NCBI GenBank assembly: GCA_902167985.1
Contig: CABHNZ010000003.1
Location: 248,001-312,000, forward strand
DNA: 64,000 nt
Direction: 5' to 3'
From: Shinella sp. UYSO24
GTDB taxonomy: Bacteria > Pseudomonadota > Alphaproteobacteria > Rhizobiales > Rhizobiaceae
In this document: positions 38,322 to 48,120 of the stretch, in pieces
Position numbering within the stretch: the first letter of the stretch is position 1
Layout of the letters: each line of letters opens with the position of its first letter
Program-made: the position numbers and the translations under genes
Notes under the pieces: model-generated
What the model saw: only the letters and a program-made list of their open reading frames with translations
The model's database searches: none
Told to the model about the DNA's origin: nothing

Positions 38322-39382
38322 TTACGTCTCCGGCGCCAGAATGCAGCACTGTTCCGCAACCGGCTCCAGCACGGCAGCCGTGCCCGGCTCGAGCGGTTCC
38401 GACAGTGTGCCGTTGGCAACGAGATCGCCGGCTGCGGTGCTGCATTGGTACTGGTAGGCGCGGCCGAGATAGGTGCGGGTGCCGAGCGTTGCGGCAAGCC
38501 CCTCGCCGGCTGCGGCCTTCACCGCCAGACCATCGGCACGGGCTGCGAGCACGAAGCGTCGGGGATCTGGCCGAATATGTCCTGCGACAGCGTCAGCGTC
38601 GCACCGCCGGCCGCCTCGGCCGTCACGGTGGCGCCATTGCGCGCCTTGACCGTCAGCGGGATGAGGTTCTCGAAGCCGACGAAGCGGGCGACGAAGGCAT
38701 TGGCCGGCTTCTGGTAGAGAACTTCCGGCGTATCGAGCTGCATGATGCGCCCGGCATTCATGATCGCAACGCGATCGGAAATCGAAAAAGCCTCTTCCTG
38801 GTCATGGGTGACGTAGAGCGAGGTCGTGCCGTTCGCCTTCTGCAGCTGGCGGATCTCGACGCGCATGTCGACGCGAAGCTTCGCGTCAAGGTTCGACAGG
38901 GGCTCATCGAACATCAGGAGCGGCGGCTTGATGACGAGCGCACGGGCAAGCGCCACGCGCTGCTTCTGTCCGCCCGAAAGCGCCGAGGGCAGCCGGTCGG
39001 CGAGCGCCGAGAGACCGACACGCTCCAGCATGGCGCCGGCGCGCGCTGCACGCTCAGTTTTCGAAACACCACGCTGCTTCAGGCCGAAGCCGACATTGTC
39101 CATGACGGTCAGATGCGGAAAGAGCGCGTAATTCTGAAAAACGAGGCCGATATCGCGGGCATGGGCGGCAAGCGTCGTCAGATCCCGGTCACCGAGCCGG
39201 ACATGGCCCGATGTCGGCTGCAGAAAGCCGGCCACGATCCGCAGCGTCGTCGTTTTGCCGCATCCGGATGATCCGAGCAGCGACACGAGTTCACCGGCAG
39301 CAACAGAGAGCGACAGATCCTTCAGAACCTGCGTGGAACCGTAATGGGCGGAGAGATTTTCGATCGTCAGGGAAACGGTCAC
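38322..39382 (-). CDS. Polyamine-type ABC transporter ATPase, PotA-like (frame broken once)
   Basis: About 353 residues. The nucleotide-binding domain has Walker A GSSGCGKTTT, Q-loop LVFQNYALFPHL, signature LSGGQKQRVALAR, Walker B LLMFDEPLSNLD and switch YVTHDQEEA. The C-terminal TOBE domain begins near residue 270 (FVGFENLIPLTVKARNGATV). The start is GTG 39382 (VTVSLTIENLSAHYG); the open frame continues upstream into the permease and is ignored. The frame breaks near 38555 (IPDAFVLAARADGLAV). It powers the importer encoded by the next three genes upstream. Polyamine uptake is a family-level guess. Confidence 0.85.
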
Positions 39383-39396
39383 GGGAATATCTGCTC

Positions 39397-40185
39397 TTAC
39401 TTCGTGAGAAAGGTGAGGCCGAGCGTCGCTTCGACGATGGCCATGACGCCGACAGTCACCAGCATCAGCAGCACGGAGACGGACGCGATCGTCGGATCGA
39501 AGAACTGTTCCATATGTGCAAGGATCTGGATCGGCAGGGTGGAGATGCCGGGGCCGGTGAGAAACACCGAGACGGAGACATCGTTGATCGAGGTGATGAA
39601 AGCCAGAATGAAGGCGGCAATCACGCCCGCCCGGATATTCGGCAACACGACGGTCATGAAAGTCTTGAGCGGCGGGCAACCGAGGCTGATCGCGGCTTCT
39701 TCGACCGAGAAGTCGAAGGCTGCAAGGCTCGCGCCGACAACGCGCACCGAATAGGGCAGGATGAGCAGCGCATGGCCGACGATGAGGCTCGGCAGCACCG
39801 GCAGGCCAAGACCAATGGTGATCGATTTCAGAAGCGAGAAGCCGAAGACGATTTCAGGCACGAGGATCGGCAGCACGAACAGCGTGGCCAGCCATTTCGG
39901 CAGCTCGATCCGGTAACGGTTCAGCGCATAGGCCGCCGGCACGCCGATCAGCAGCGACAGGCCAGTACCGAGAAAGGCCACCTGCAGGCTGGTAATGGCC
40001 GTGGTGCGAAATGCCTCGATCGCAAAGATGTTGGCAAACCAGTGGAAGGTCAGGCCGCGCGGCGGAAAGGTGAGATAGGACGTATCGCTGAAGGCCGAGC
40101 CGATGATGATGACGAGCGGGCCGAGCAGGAAGAGGAAGACGAGCGCGGTCAGGATACCGAGGATGGGATGAATTCTGGTCGTCAT
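39397..40185 (-). CDS. Polyamine-type ABC transporter permease, PotC-like
   Basis: A 262-residue inner-membrane permease with about six hydrophobic segments. The first reads LGILTALVFLFLLGPLVIII. The coupling-loop motif EEAAISLGCPPLKTF is the EAA box that contacts the ATPase. It pairs with the PotB-like permease, which ends four bases upstream. It exports nothing itself but forms half of the import channel. The frame is intact. Confidence 0.87.
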   Translation of the reverse strand: MTTRIHPILGILTALVFLFLLGPLVIIIGSAFSDTSYLTFPPRGLTFHWFANIFAIEAFRTTAITSLQVAFLGTGLSLLIGVPAAYALNRYRIELPKWLATLFVLPILVPEIVFGFSLLKSITIGLGLPVLPSLIVGHALLILPYSVRVVGASLAAFDFSVEEAAISLGCPPLKTFMTVVLPNIRAGVIAAFILAFITSINDVSVSVFLTGPGISTLPIQILAHMEQFFDPTIASVSVLLMLVTVGVMAIVEATLGLTFLTK

Positions 40186-40188
40186 GGG

Positions 40189-41013
40189 TTACACCGCCAT
40201 CGGGTTAAGACGCCGCGCCATGCGGCTCATGATCGCGACGACGGCAATCGTGATGACGACCATGATCGCAGCGACGGTGGAGGCTCCGACCCAGTCGAAC
40301 GTCACCATGGCGCGCTGGTAGAGAAGCGTGCCCATCATCATCTGCCGCTCGCCGCCGAGAAGCTGCGGCGTGGCATAGGAAGTGAAGCTGCCGGTGAAGA
40401 CCAGAACCGCGCCGACGATGAGGCCGGGCACCGCAAGCGGCAGGATGACCTGAAGGAAGGTCGCGACCGGCTTTGCGCCAAGCGAGGACGAGGCCTCGAC
40501 GACATCCCGCGGTATGCCCTCCAGCACGCCGGTCAGGGTCAGGATCATCAGCGGTACGAAGAGATAGACCATCGCAACGATGACCGATCCTTCCGTGTAG
40601 AGCATGGAAAGCGGCTCGGCGATGATGCCGAGCCCGGTCAGCGCATCATTGACGATGCCGTTCTTGCCGAGAATGATCAGCCAGGCGAACGAGCGCACCA
40701 CGACACCGGTCAATAGGGGAAAGACGGCGGCGATGATCGCCAGCGATTTGAGCCGTCCCGGCATCTGGGCGATCACATAGGCCGCAAGAAATCCGACCAC
40801 CAGCGAAATGGCGGTGGTGATCAGCGCGATCTTCAGCGTTCGGATCAGTATATTGACGCGAAAGCCGCTATTGAAGAAGGCCGCATAGGTGGAAAACGGT
40901 CCCTTGGCCTCGCCAAAGGTCGTGGCGATCGTCAGGATCACGGGAATGACGAGGAGGATGACGACGGCAATCGTCGCCGGCAATGTCAGGCCCCATTTGG
41001 CGAGCTTGTTCAT
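40189..41013 (-). CDS. Polyamine-type ABC transporter permease, PotB-like
   Basis: A 274-residue permease with six predicted membrane segments (first: LTLPATIAVVILLVIPVIL). The EAA coupling loop is VEASSSLGAKPVATFLQVILP. The sequence SFTSYATPQLLGG near residue 208 is typical of PotB-like spermidine/putrescine permeases. It lies between the binding protein, 140 bases upstream with a stem-loop between, and the second permease. The frame is intact. Confidence 0.87.
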   Translation of the reverse strand: MNKLAKWGLTLPATIAVVILLVIPVILTIATTFGEAKGPFSTYAAFFNSGFRVNILIRTLKIALITTAISLVVGFLAAYVIAQMPGRLKSLAIIAAVFPLLTGVVVRSFAWLIILGKNGIVNDALTGLGIIAEPLSMLYTEGSVIVAMVYLFVPLMILTLTGVLEGIPRDVVEASSSLGAKPVATFLQVILPLAVPGLIVGAVLVFTGSFTSYATPQLLGGERQMMMGTLLYQRAMVTFDWVGASTVAAIMVVITIAVVAIMSRMARRLNPMAV

Positions 41014-41036
41014 GCGATGTCTTTCAGGTCCATGTG

Positions 41037-41057
41037 CCCCGCGCCTTATGCGCGGGG
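41037..41057 (-). terminator. Stem-loop between binding-protein and permease genes
   Basis: CCCCGCGC-CTTAT-GCGCGGGG is a perfect 8-bp stem, 97 bases past the binding-protein stop. It probably attenuates transcription so that more binding protein than permease is made. Confidence 0.5.
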
Positions 41058-41153
41058 AATGTTGGTCAGGCGTGATGGCATCCGAACGACAAGGCTCGAA
41101 GCTTTATCCTGCGCCGCCTGACCAGCCGATCGGCGTCTGCCGTCAGGGATGAA

Positions 41154-42186
41154 TTACTGGCCGAAAACCTCGTTCCAGCGGTCGATCCAGTCGGTCTTGG
41201 CCTCGTTCATCTTGGCATAGTCGATGCGCGACAGAGCGTTGACCTGCTCGGCGCCATAGGTCCAGACCTTGGCCTGTTCCGGCGTCAGCTCGACCTTGGT
41301 GCTGATCGGGGCATCGACGCCCTGCTCGGCTTCCTTCTGCTGCACGTCCTTCGACAGGATGAAGTTGATGAACTGATAGGCGAGGTCGACGTTTTCCGAA
41401 CCCTTCGGAATGTTGACCGTGTTCAGGGTCGCGATATCGCCATCCTTGAGCTTGGCCCAGGTCATGGTCTTGACGGCGGCCTGCATGGAGGCGAGCGTGA
41501 AGTCCTGCGCCATCGCCACGCGAACTTCGCCGGTGGAGATGAGGTTCACCAGTTCGGAGCCGGTATTGTAGTTCTTCACCACATTGGGCTTCAGCGCCGT
41601 GATGGCTTCGAAGCCTTGTCGGCATCCTTGTAGGGATCAACGCCGGCATGCTTGCCGGCTTCCATCACGGCCATCGGGCCGGCGGTGGTGGTGATGCCCG
41701 GGAGCGACACAGAACCCTTGAGGTCGGCACGCCACAGATCCGCCCAGCTGGTGATCGGCGGGTTGACCTTGGCGCTGTCATAAACGAGGCCGACGCGGCC
41801 GATCGTGTAGGCGGGGCCATACTTGCCCTGCGGCGCGCGGCCGAGTTCGTAGATATCGGCAAGGTTCGGGATCTTCGCCGGGTCGATCTCCTGGAACAGG
41901 CCCTGCTCGATACCGAGCTGCGAGAAGCTGTCAGAGAGATAGATGACGTCGACGCCCTTGCCGCCGCGCAGCTTCAGCTTGTTCAGACGGTCGGCATTGT
42001 TGCCGGTTTCGAAGACGATATCGCAACCGCAGATCTTCTTGAACGGCTCGATGATATTGGCATTCATCTTCTCGCCGTTATAGCCCCACCAGGAAATGGT
42101 GAGCGTCTTGGCCTGGGCGCTGGCGGAAAACCGGCAGCCGCGAGCGCGGCAATGGCTGTGAGTGTGACGATGCGGATGGCCTTCAT
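41154..42186 (-). CDS. Polyamine-type ABC transporter binding protein, PotD-like (frame broken twice)
   Basis: About 344 residues. The signal peptide MKAIRIVTLTAIAALAAAGF continues to SASAQA and is cut before KTLTISWWGYNGEKM. Type II binding-protein marks include FETGNNADRLNKLKLRGG, DVIYLSDSFSQLG and IPKGSENVDLAYQFINFILS. The frame is lost near 42128, within the signal peptide (AGFSASAQA; five T read as four), and near 41612 (DADKAFEAITALKP). It is the first gene of a four-gene importer. The true ligand is unknown; polyamines or related amines are typical. Confidence 0.85.
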
Positions 42187-42339
42187 GCGGCATATTCCCC
42201 TAAAGCGGTGTCTTGATGCACCGGGTCCCCCCCGGAATTGACGGGAATACTATTTTTCAGCGATCCACCCGCAAGGCCATTCGTTAGGCAGACCTGTGCA
42301 AAGCTTGCATTAATCCATGTCATTTTGCTGCCCCGGCTC

Positions 42340-42370
42340 TTGCACCTCTAGTGACTAGAGGTCGTAGGAC
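42340..42370 (+). promoter_or_regulatory. MerR-type promoter and operator of the metal ATPase
   Basis: TTGCAC (42340-42345) and TAGGAC (42365-42370) are separated by 19 bp, the long spacing used by MerR-family activators. Between them ACCTCTAG-TGA-CTAGAGGT (42344-42362) is a perfect 8-bp inverted repeat, close to CadR/PbrR/ZntR operators. It lies 30-60 bp before zntA. The regulator gene is not next to it or elsewhere in the window. Confidence 0.75.
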
Positions 42371-42399
42371 TGATCTCCGTTACGAGAAGGAGATCGGAA

Positions 42400-44680
42400 A
42401 TGGCCGAACTGACCCGTGCCCGCTACAAGGTGGGCGGCATGGATTGCGCAAGCTGCGCGGCAAAGATCGACACGGCGGTCCGGCGCATGCCGGGCGTGGC
42501 CGAGGTGTCAGTCTCTGTTTCGGCCGGCACGATGACGGTCGAGCATGACGATACGAGCGATCTCGGCGCGATCGAAAAGAAGGTTTCCGGACTGGGCTAT
42601 TCGCTGCGCGCGCTGGGGCAAAAGCCGGCTGCGGCCAGCCCGGCGCATCCCCACTCCGCTGATCATGCCCATCAACACGGCCCGAACTGCAATCATGATC
42701 ATCACGACCACTCTTCCGAACACGAACACGCAGGCGCACATGACCATCATCACCATGGCGACGCGTCGAAAGAGGCCGCGATCGAAGGCCTGCACGGCCA
42801 TGACCATGGCCCGATGGATGGCCCGTGGTGGAAATCGAAAAAGGGCCGCCTGACGATATTCACCGGCGCCGGCCTGATCATAGCCTACGCGCTCGGCCAT
42901 CTCGTGCCGGCCTTCGAGATCTACGCTTTCGCCATTGCGATGCTGGTCGGTCTCGTGCCGATCGCCCGCCGGGCCATCATGGCAGCCCTTGCCGGGACGC
43001 CCTTTTCGATCGAAATGCTGATGACCATTGCCGCCATCGGAGCGCTCGTCATCGGCGCGACCGAGGAGGCCGCAACCGTCGTCTTCCTGTTTCTCGTCGG
43101 CGAATTGCTGGAAGGGGTTGCGGCCGGCCGGGCACGGGCAAGCATTGCCGGCCTTTCGGCGCTGGTGCCGAAAACGGCGCTTCTCGTCGAGAACGGCAAG
43201 ACCCGCGAAGTGCCGGCAGAGACACTGCAAATCGGCTCGACAATCCTCGTGCGCCCCGGCGACCGGATTTCCGCCGATGGCACCATCATCTCCGGCACGA
43301 GCGCGTCGACGAGGCACCCGTCACCGGTGAAAGCACCCCTGTTTCGAAAACTGTCGAAGATCCCGTCTTCGCCGGCACCATCAACGGCGATGCGGCCCTG
43401 ACGGTGCGCGTCACGGCAGCGGCTGAGGATAACACCATCGCCCGCGTCGTCCGGCTGGTGGAGGAAGCGCAGGAAAAGAAGGCGCCGACCGAGCGCTTCA
43501 TCGACAGGTTCTCGCGCTATTACACGCCGGGCGTCGTTGCCGTGGCTGCGCTCGTCGCCATCCTGCCGCCGATCGTGGCGGGCAGTTCCTGGGGTGAATG
43601 GATCTACAAGGGGCTTGCAATCCTGTTGATCGGCTGCCCCTGCGCGCTGGTCATCTCAACGCCTGCGGCGATTGCCGCCTCGCTTTCGGCGGGCGCCCGG
43701 CGCGGACTGCTGGTAAAGGGGGGCGCCGTACTGGAAACGCTCGGCAAGATCACCGCCGTCGCGCTTGACAAGACCGGCACGCTCACCTCCGGCAAGCCGC
43801 AGGTCACGGATGTCATCGCCTTCGGCCGCAATGCCGAGGATGTGCTCAGGTTTGCCGCCGCGCTGGAAACCGGTTCCAGCCACCCGCTGGCCGTGGCCGT
43901 GCTCGCAAGAGCGAGAGACGAAGAGGTCGAGATCCCGGCCGCCAGCGCCGCCAAGGCGATAGGCGGACGCGGCGTTTCTGCCTTGGTTGACGGCGAGGAG
44001 ATCTTCTTCGGCTCGCCCAAGGCGGCGGCCGAGCTGGTTTCCCTGCCAATGGCCCATGCGCGCCGCCTGTCGGGCCTCAACGACGAAGGCAAGACCGTCT
44101 CGGTCCTTATCGTCGGCAAGGTGCTGGCAGGCGCGATCGCCATGCGGGACGAACCAAGAGCCGATGCGAAGGCAGGGCTGGAAGCACTCACCCGGGCAGG
44201 CGTCAGGACCGTTATGCTGACCGGCGACAATGCCCGCACGGCAAAGGCCATCGGCTCCGAACTCGGCATCGAAGTGCGCGCGAACTGATGCCGGAAGACA
44301 AGCGCCGCATCGTCGGCGAATGGCAGCGGGAAGGTTTCGTGGTCGGCAAGGTGGGCGACGGTATCAACGATGCCCCGGCGCTGGCTGCCGCCAATGTCGG
44401 AATTGCCATGGGCGGCGGCACCGACGTCGCGCTGGAAACCGCCGATGCCGCCGTACTGCATGGACGGGTGCGCGATATTGCCGAGATGATCGCGCTCTCG
44501 AAGCGCACGATGCGCAATATCTACCAGAACATTGCCATCGCGCTCGGCCTCAAGGCCGTGTTCCTCGTCACCACGATTGCCGGCATAACCGGTCTCTGGC
44601 CGGCCATTCTGGCCGATACCGGCGCGACCGTGCTGGTGACGATCAATGCGCTTCGGCTGCTGACGGTCCGGAACGCCTGA
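42400..44680 (+). CDS. zntA: Zn/Cd/Pb-translocating P-type ATPase (frame broken twice)
   Basis: About 760 residues. An N-terminal heavy-metal domain has GGMDCASC. It is followed by a histidine-rich stretch of about 50 residues ([20 protein letters not shown]). Core motifs are VTGES (actuator), [11 protein letters not shown] (metal-binding CPC in membrane segment 6), [11 protein letters not shown] (phosphorylated aspartate), SHPLA and [16 protein letters not shown] with HP and no CopA marks points to the P1B-2 class that exports Zn, Cd or Pb. Bases are lost near 43303 ([13 protein letters not shown]) and 44282 ([12 protein letters not shown]). The ATG follows GAAGGAGATCGGAA. Expression is probably metal-induced through a MerR protein. 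Confidence 0.92.
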
Positions 44681-44688
44681 TGTTTTCC

Positions 44689-44728
44689 CGGGCGGGGGGA
44701 GAGCAGGTAACTGCTGCCCTCCCGCCCG
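44689..44728. terminator. Bidirectional terminator between convergent genes
   Basis: CGGGCGGGGGGAGAGCAG and CTGCTGCCCTCCCGCCCG pair with few mismatches around GTAA. It fills the gap between the zntA stop and the stop of the monooxygenase, so it can end both transcripts. Confidence 0.7.
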
Positions 44729-45841
44729 TTACAGCGATGAAGCCGCCAATTGCCGCCCATAGGCGGCAATTTCGCGCCCGACCGCGATCCGGTCTGCCTG
44801 ATAGAGACGCAGCGCCTCGGCCAGATCATTGCCGCGCCGGAGATGATCCCGCATCGACAGAACATCGCCGGCCGCCTTTGAAACACCCATGGCCGTATGC
44901 GGCCTGACGACAAAGGCCGCGTCGCCAATCAGGGCCGTGGTACGACCAACCATATTCTCGGCCTCGTAATCGAAAATGCCCTGCGCCGAGGGCGTGCGCT
45001 CGGCGGCGATGGCAGCAGCAAACTGCGGTGGCAGGAACCGTTCGGCATCGGCCACCAGCAGACTGCGCCGCTCCTCCGGCACTTCGCCGCGCGGCAGCGA
45101 AAATCGATAGGTCTCGCCCGACGTTCCGGTAAACGCCGCGGCCAGATCCGCAGGATCGATGAAGCGATACCAGACCCAGTTGTAGCGCCGCGCGCCTTTG
45201 GCGATTTCGCCCGCTGACCCCGGCACGAGATAACCAAGCGCATGATTGCCCCGCGCGACGTAAAACGAGAACGTGCCCGACAGAAGCGAGGCTGCCGGCG
45301 GAAGCAAACGTTCCGGGATCAGGCCTCTCCAGGCGACATAGCCGGCATAGCTGCTTGCCGTGATGCGATTGATCGCACCGCGAACGACGGAGCCGACGCC
45401 ATCCGCGCCGATCACGAGATCCGCCTCCTCCGTCGATCCGTCGCTGAAGTGCAGCACGGACACGTCCTGCGCCTCGTGAACCTCGCGCACCTTGCGCCCG
45501 AGAACATAGCGCCCCGCCTCGAGCCGTTCGGCAGCCGAGGCATAAAGCACATCCCAGGAGATCTGCATCTGCGGCATGTGCATGCGGCGGGCGACCTCGC
45601 CCGACCGGTCGAGATAGATGCGGTCCTCGGCGACGACACCGAAGCTTGCCAGATGCTCGACGCCGATTTCACGCAGCATATGGAAAACCTCCTGCTGCGG
45701 CACGAGGCCGGCCCCTCTTCCGGCAAAACCGGAAGAGGATCTTTCGTAGATCTTCACGTCATGACCATCGCGGCCAAGCAGAATGGCGGCAAAGAGCCCG
45801 GCAAGCGAGCCGCCGACGATGCGGATACGGAGCGGTTTCAT
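44729..45841 (-). CDS. FAD-dependent monooxygenase, 2,6-dihydroxypyridine hydroxylase-like
   Basis: A 370-residue single-component flavin monooxygenase. The Rossmann motif IVGGSLAGLFAAILLGRDG is at the N terminus, and the second FAD motif TALIGDAAFVVRPHTAMG near residue 285. In between, GYVAWRGLIPERLLP and YNWVWYRF resemble 2,6-dihydroxypyridine 3-hydroxylase of nicotine-degrading bacteria. The start is ATG 45841 with GAGGAG overlapping the upstream stop. It follows an MFS gene by 11 bases in an operon opposite a LysR regulator. It probably hydroxylates an aromatic or N-heterocyclic acid; the true substrate is unknown. Confidence 0.8.
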   Translation of the reverse strand: MKPLRIRIVGGSLAGLFAAILLGRDGHDVKIYERSSSGFAGRGAGLVPQQEVFHMLREIGVEHLASFGVVAEDRIYLDRSGEVARRMHMPQMQISWDVLYASAAERLEAGRYVLGRKVREVHEAQDVSVLHFSDGSTEEADLVIGADGVGSVVRGAINRITASSYAGYVAWRGLIPERLLPPAASLLSGTFSFYVARGNHALGYLVPGSAGEIAKGARRYNWVWYRFIDPADLAAAFTGTSGETYRFSLPRGEVPEERRSLLVADAERFLPPQFAAAIAAERTPSAQGIFDYEAENMVGRTTALIGDAAFVVRPHTAMGVSKAAGDVLSMRDHLRRGNDLAEALRLYQADRIAVGREIAAYGRQLAASSL

Positions 45842-45852
45842 TGCCTCTCTCC

Positions 45853-47057
45853 TCAATGAGCCGCTTCGGCCTTCGGGCGGCGATGTTCGAAGCCACGGAT
45901 CGCGAGCGCGACGATACCAAGCGCACCACCAAGGGCCGTAACGCCAACCCAGCCTTCATAGGTCCATGCCGCCGAGGCCAGGGCAGCGCCGGCGGCACCG
46001 CCGAGGAACATCGCCGTCATGAAGATCGTGTTGAGCCGGCTGCGGGCGCCGGGATCAAGCGCGTAGACGATGTGCTGGTTCGACACGAGAGCGCTCTGGA
46101 TGCCGAAATCGAGAATGATGACCCCGATGACAAGCGCAACCAGCGAACTCCAGAAGCCGAACATGACCCAGGCGGCAATGGTCAGGATAGTCCCGAGCCA
46201 GACGACGAAATATGGCCCCTTGCGGTCAGCCACCTTGCCGGCAAGCGGCGCAGCGAACACGCCCACGGCACCGACAACGCCGAAGAGGCCGGCAACATCT
46301 GCACCAAGGCCGAATTTCGGCGTCGCGAGATAGAGCGCAAGCACGGTCCAGAAAACGGTGAACGAGCCGAACAGCGCTGCCTGCATCAGGGCAGCCGAAC
46401 GAAGCGCCGGATGGCCTTTCCACAGATGGGCAAGCGAGCGCAGGGCATGCCTGTAAGCCATGCGCGATACGGGCGCATGATCCGGGAGAACCGCATACAT
46501 CAGTGCTGAAGCAGCAAGCGCCATCGGCACGCCGAGCCAGAACATGTCACGCCAGCCGAAATGCTCTCCGACGAAACCCGAAAGCGTCCGCGAGAAGAGA
46601 ATGCCGGACAGAACACCGGCCATGACAGTACCGATCGTCGCTCCGCGCTTTTCCGGCTCTGCGAGCGAGGCCGCATAGGGCACGATCTGCTGGGCGACGG
46701 TGGCACTGGCTCCAACGACAAGCGAGGCTGCGATCAGGCTCCAAGCGGTCGGTGCCAGTGCTGCGAGGACGAGAGCGACGGCCAGAATGAGGAACTGGCT
46801 GATGATAAGCTTGCGGCGGTGCACGATATCCCCGAGCGGCAGCACGAAGAACAGGCCGAACGCGTAGCCCAGCTGGGTCGCCGTCGGAATGAAGCCGGTG
46901 ATCGGCTGACCTGGAAAATCCCGTTCCATGATGCCGAGCATGGGCTGATTGTAATAAATGTTGGCCACCGCGATACCGCTTGCGGCCGCCATGGCGAACA
47001 GCGCCGGCCGCCGAGGCCGGTGGCCGCAGCCGACCTGTGTTGCGAATTCATATCCAT
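45853..47057 (-). CDS. MFS transporter of the drug/sugar efflux group (frame broken once)
   Basis: About 401 residues with twelve hydrophobic segments. The repaired N terminus reads MDMNSQHRSAAATGLGGR, then ALFAMAAASGIAVANIYYNQ. The frame breaks near 47003, so the protein otherwise seems to start inside segment 1. The loop motif LGDIVHRRKLI sits between segments 2 and 3. The NIYYNQPML start resembles YnfM/YgaY-type exporters. It shares a transcript with the monooxygenase and is divergent from a LysR gene. Import of the monooxygenase substrate or export of a product are both possible. Confidence 0.8.
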
Positions 47058-47179
47058 GATGATCACCTTGTTGGTTCTGGCGCCATCAGGGCGCCGATTG
47101 ATCGAGATCTATGTAGATTTTTATCGCTATTCGATTTAGTCATCTTGGATGTTCAGCCACTATAACGGTATTCGATATA
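47058..47179. promoter_or_regulatory. Divergent LysR-controlled promoter region
   Basis: A 122-base AT-rich gap between the MFS gene and the LysR gene. It contains ATCG-CTATT-CGAT and several T-N11-A arrangements such as that around ATTCGATTTAGTCAT, fitting LysR binding. No exact operator can be named. Confidence 0.4.
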
Positions 47180-48067
47180 ATGGACATTGATGACATACGG
47201 GTCTTCACCACAGCGGTGCATGCCGGCAGCCTTGCCGAAGCTGGCCGCCGGCTGGGGCTTGGAGCAATGGCAGCAAGCCGGAAGCTCGCCTCGCTGGAGG
47301 AGGCAATGGGCGTCAGGCTCCTGCACCGCACGACCCGCTCGCTGGCATTGACGCCGGAGGGCGAAACCTTCCTTCCCTACGCGCAGGCTCTGGTGGATAA
47401 CGAGGCGGAGGCGATGGCCAGGCTGCGCTCGCGGGATCGTGGCGCTGCCGGCCTGCTCAGGGTATCCATGCCTGTTTCCTTCGGGGTGCGGTTCGCCGCG
47501 CCGATCATTCCCGATCTTCTGCGAGACAATCCGGAGCTGAGGATTTCACTCGATCTCAACGACAATCTGCCGGATCTGGTCGCCACCGGGACGGATCTCG
47601 CGATCCGCATCAGCCGGCTGCGCGACAGCAGCCTGATTGCCCAGAAACTGGCCGATAATCCCCGCATGCTGGTCGCAAGTCCGCACTATCTCGCCGAACG
47701 CGGCACGCCGCGATCCATCGATGATCTGGCAAACCATGACTGCCTGCCTCTTCGAGGCGCAACGCACTGGACGTTTGAGGAGGACGCGGAGGATGGCGGT
47801 GTTTCGGAGCGCGCCGTCCGGCTCAATGTGCGTTTCACCAGCAGCAACATTGCAGGTTGCCACGCAGCCTGCGTGGCCGGCTGCGGCATTGCCCTTCTTT
47901 CCCTCTGGAATGTCCGTGAAGACATAGAGGCAGGCCGCCTTGTCGAAATTCCGCTGATCTCTGCAAGACCGGAAGCCATCGCCATCTGGGCGGTCTATCC
48001 GACAACACGGCTTGTCCTGCCGAAAGTGCGGGTCTTCATTGCCGCACTCAAGGCCCGGCTGCCCTGA
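47180..48067 (+). CDS. LysR-type transcriptional regulator
   Basis: A 295-residue regulator. The N-terminal helix-turn-helix reads DIRVFTTAVHAGSLAEAGRR, then LGLGAMAASRKLASLEEAMG. The C-terminal co-inducer domain begins near residue 90 (GLLRVSMPVSFGVRF). LHRTTRSLALTPEGE marks the CrgA-like subgroup common near small efflux or oxidoreductase operons. It is divergent from the MFS-monooxygenase operon, which it probably regulates. The inducer is unknown. The frame is intact. Confidence 0.88.
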   Translation: MDIDDIRVFTTAVHAGSLAEAGRRLGLGAMAASRKLASLEEAMGVRLLHRTTRSLALTPEGETFLPYAQALVDNEAEAMARLRSRDRGAAGLLRVSMPVSFGVRFAAPIIPDLLRDNPELRISLDLNDNLPDLVATGTDLAIRISRLRDSSLIAQKLADNPRMLVASPHYLAERGTPRSIDDLANHDCLPLRGATHWTFEEDAEDGGVSERAVRLNVRFTSSNIAGCHAACVAGCGIALLSLWNVREDIEAGRLVEIPLISARPEAIAIWAVYPTTRLVLPKVRVFIAALKARLP

Positions 48068-48120
48068 ACGGGGTGATGAGAGGAGAAGCGCAGATCAGTG
48101 CACCCCTCCAGCGTCACTCG

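Noticed and set aside
38519..39679. A longer PotA-like protein starting near 39679
   Set aside because: The extra N terminus lies inside the PotC-like gene in another frame; GTG 39382 starts the conserved ATPase domain.
39211..40716. Plus-strand open frame of 501 codons over the polyamine permeases
   Set aside because: Antisense shadow, extremely rich in Arg, Asp and His, typical of complement-frame translation of membrane genes.
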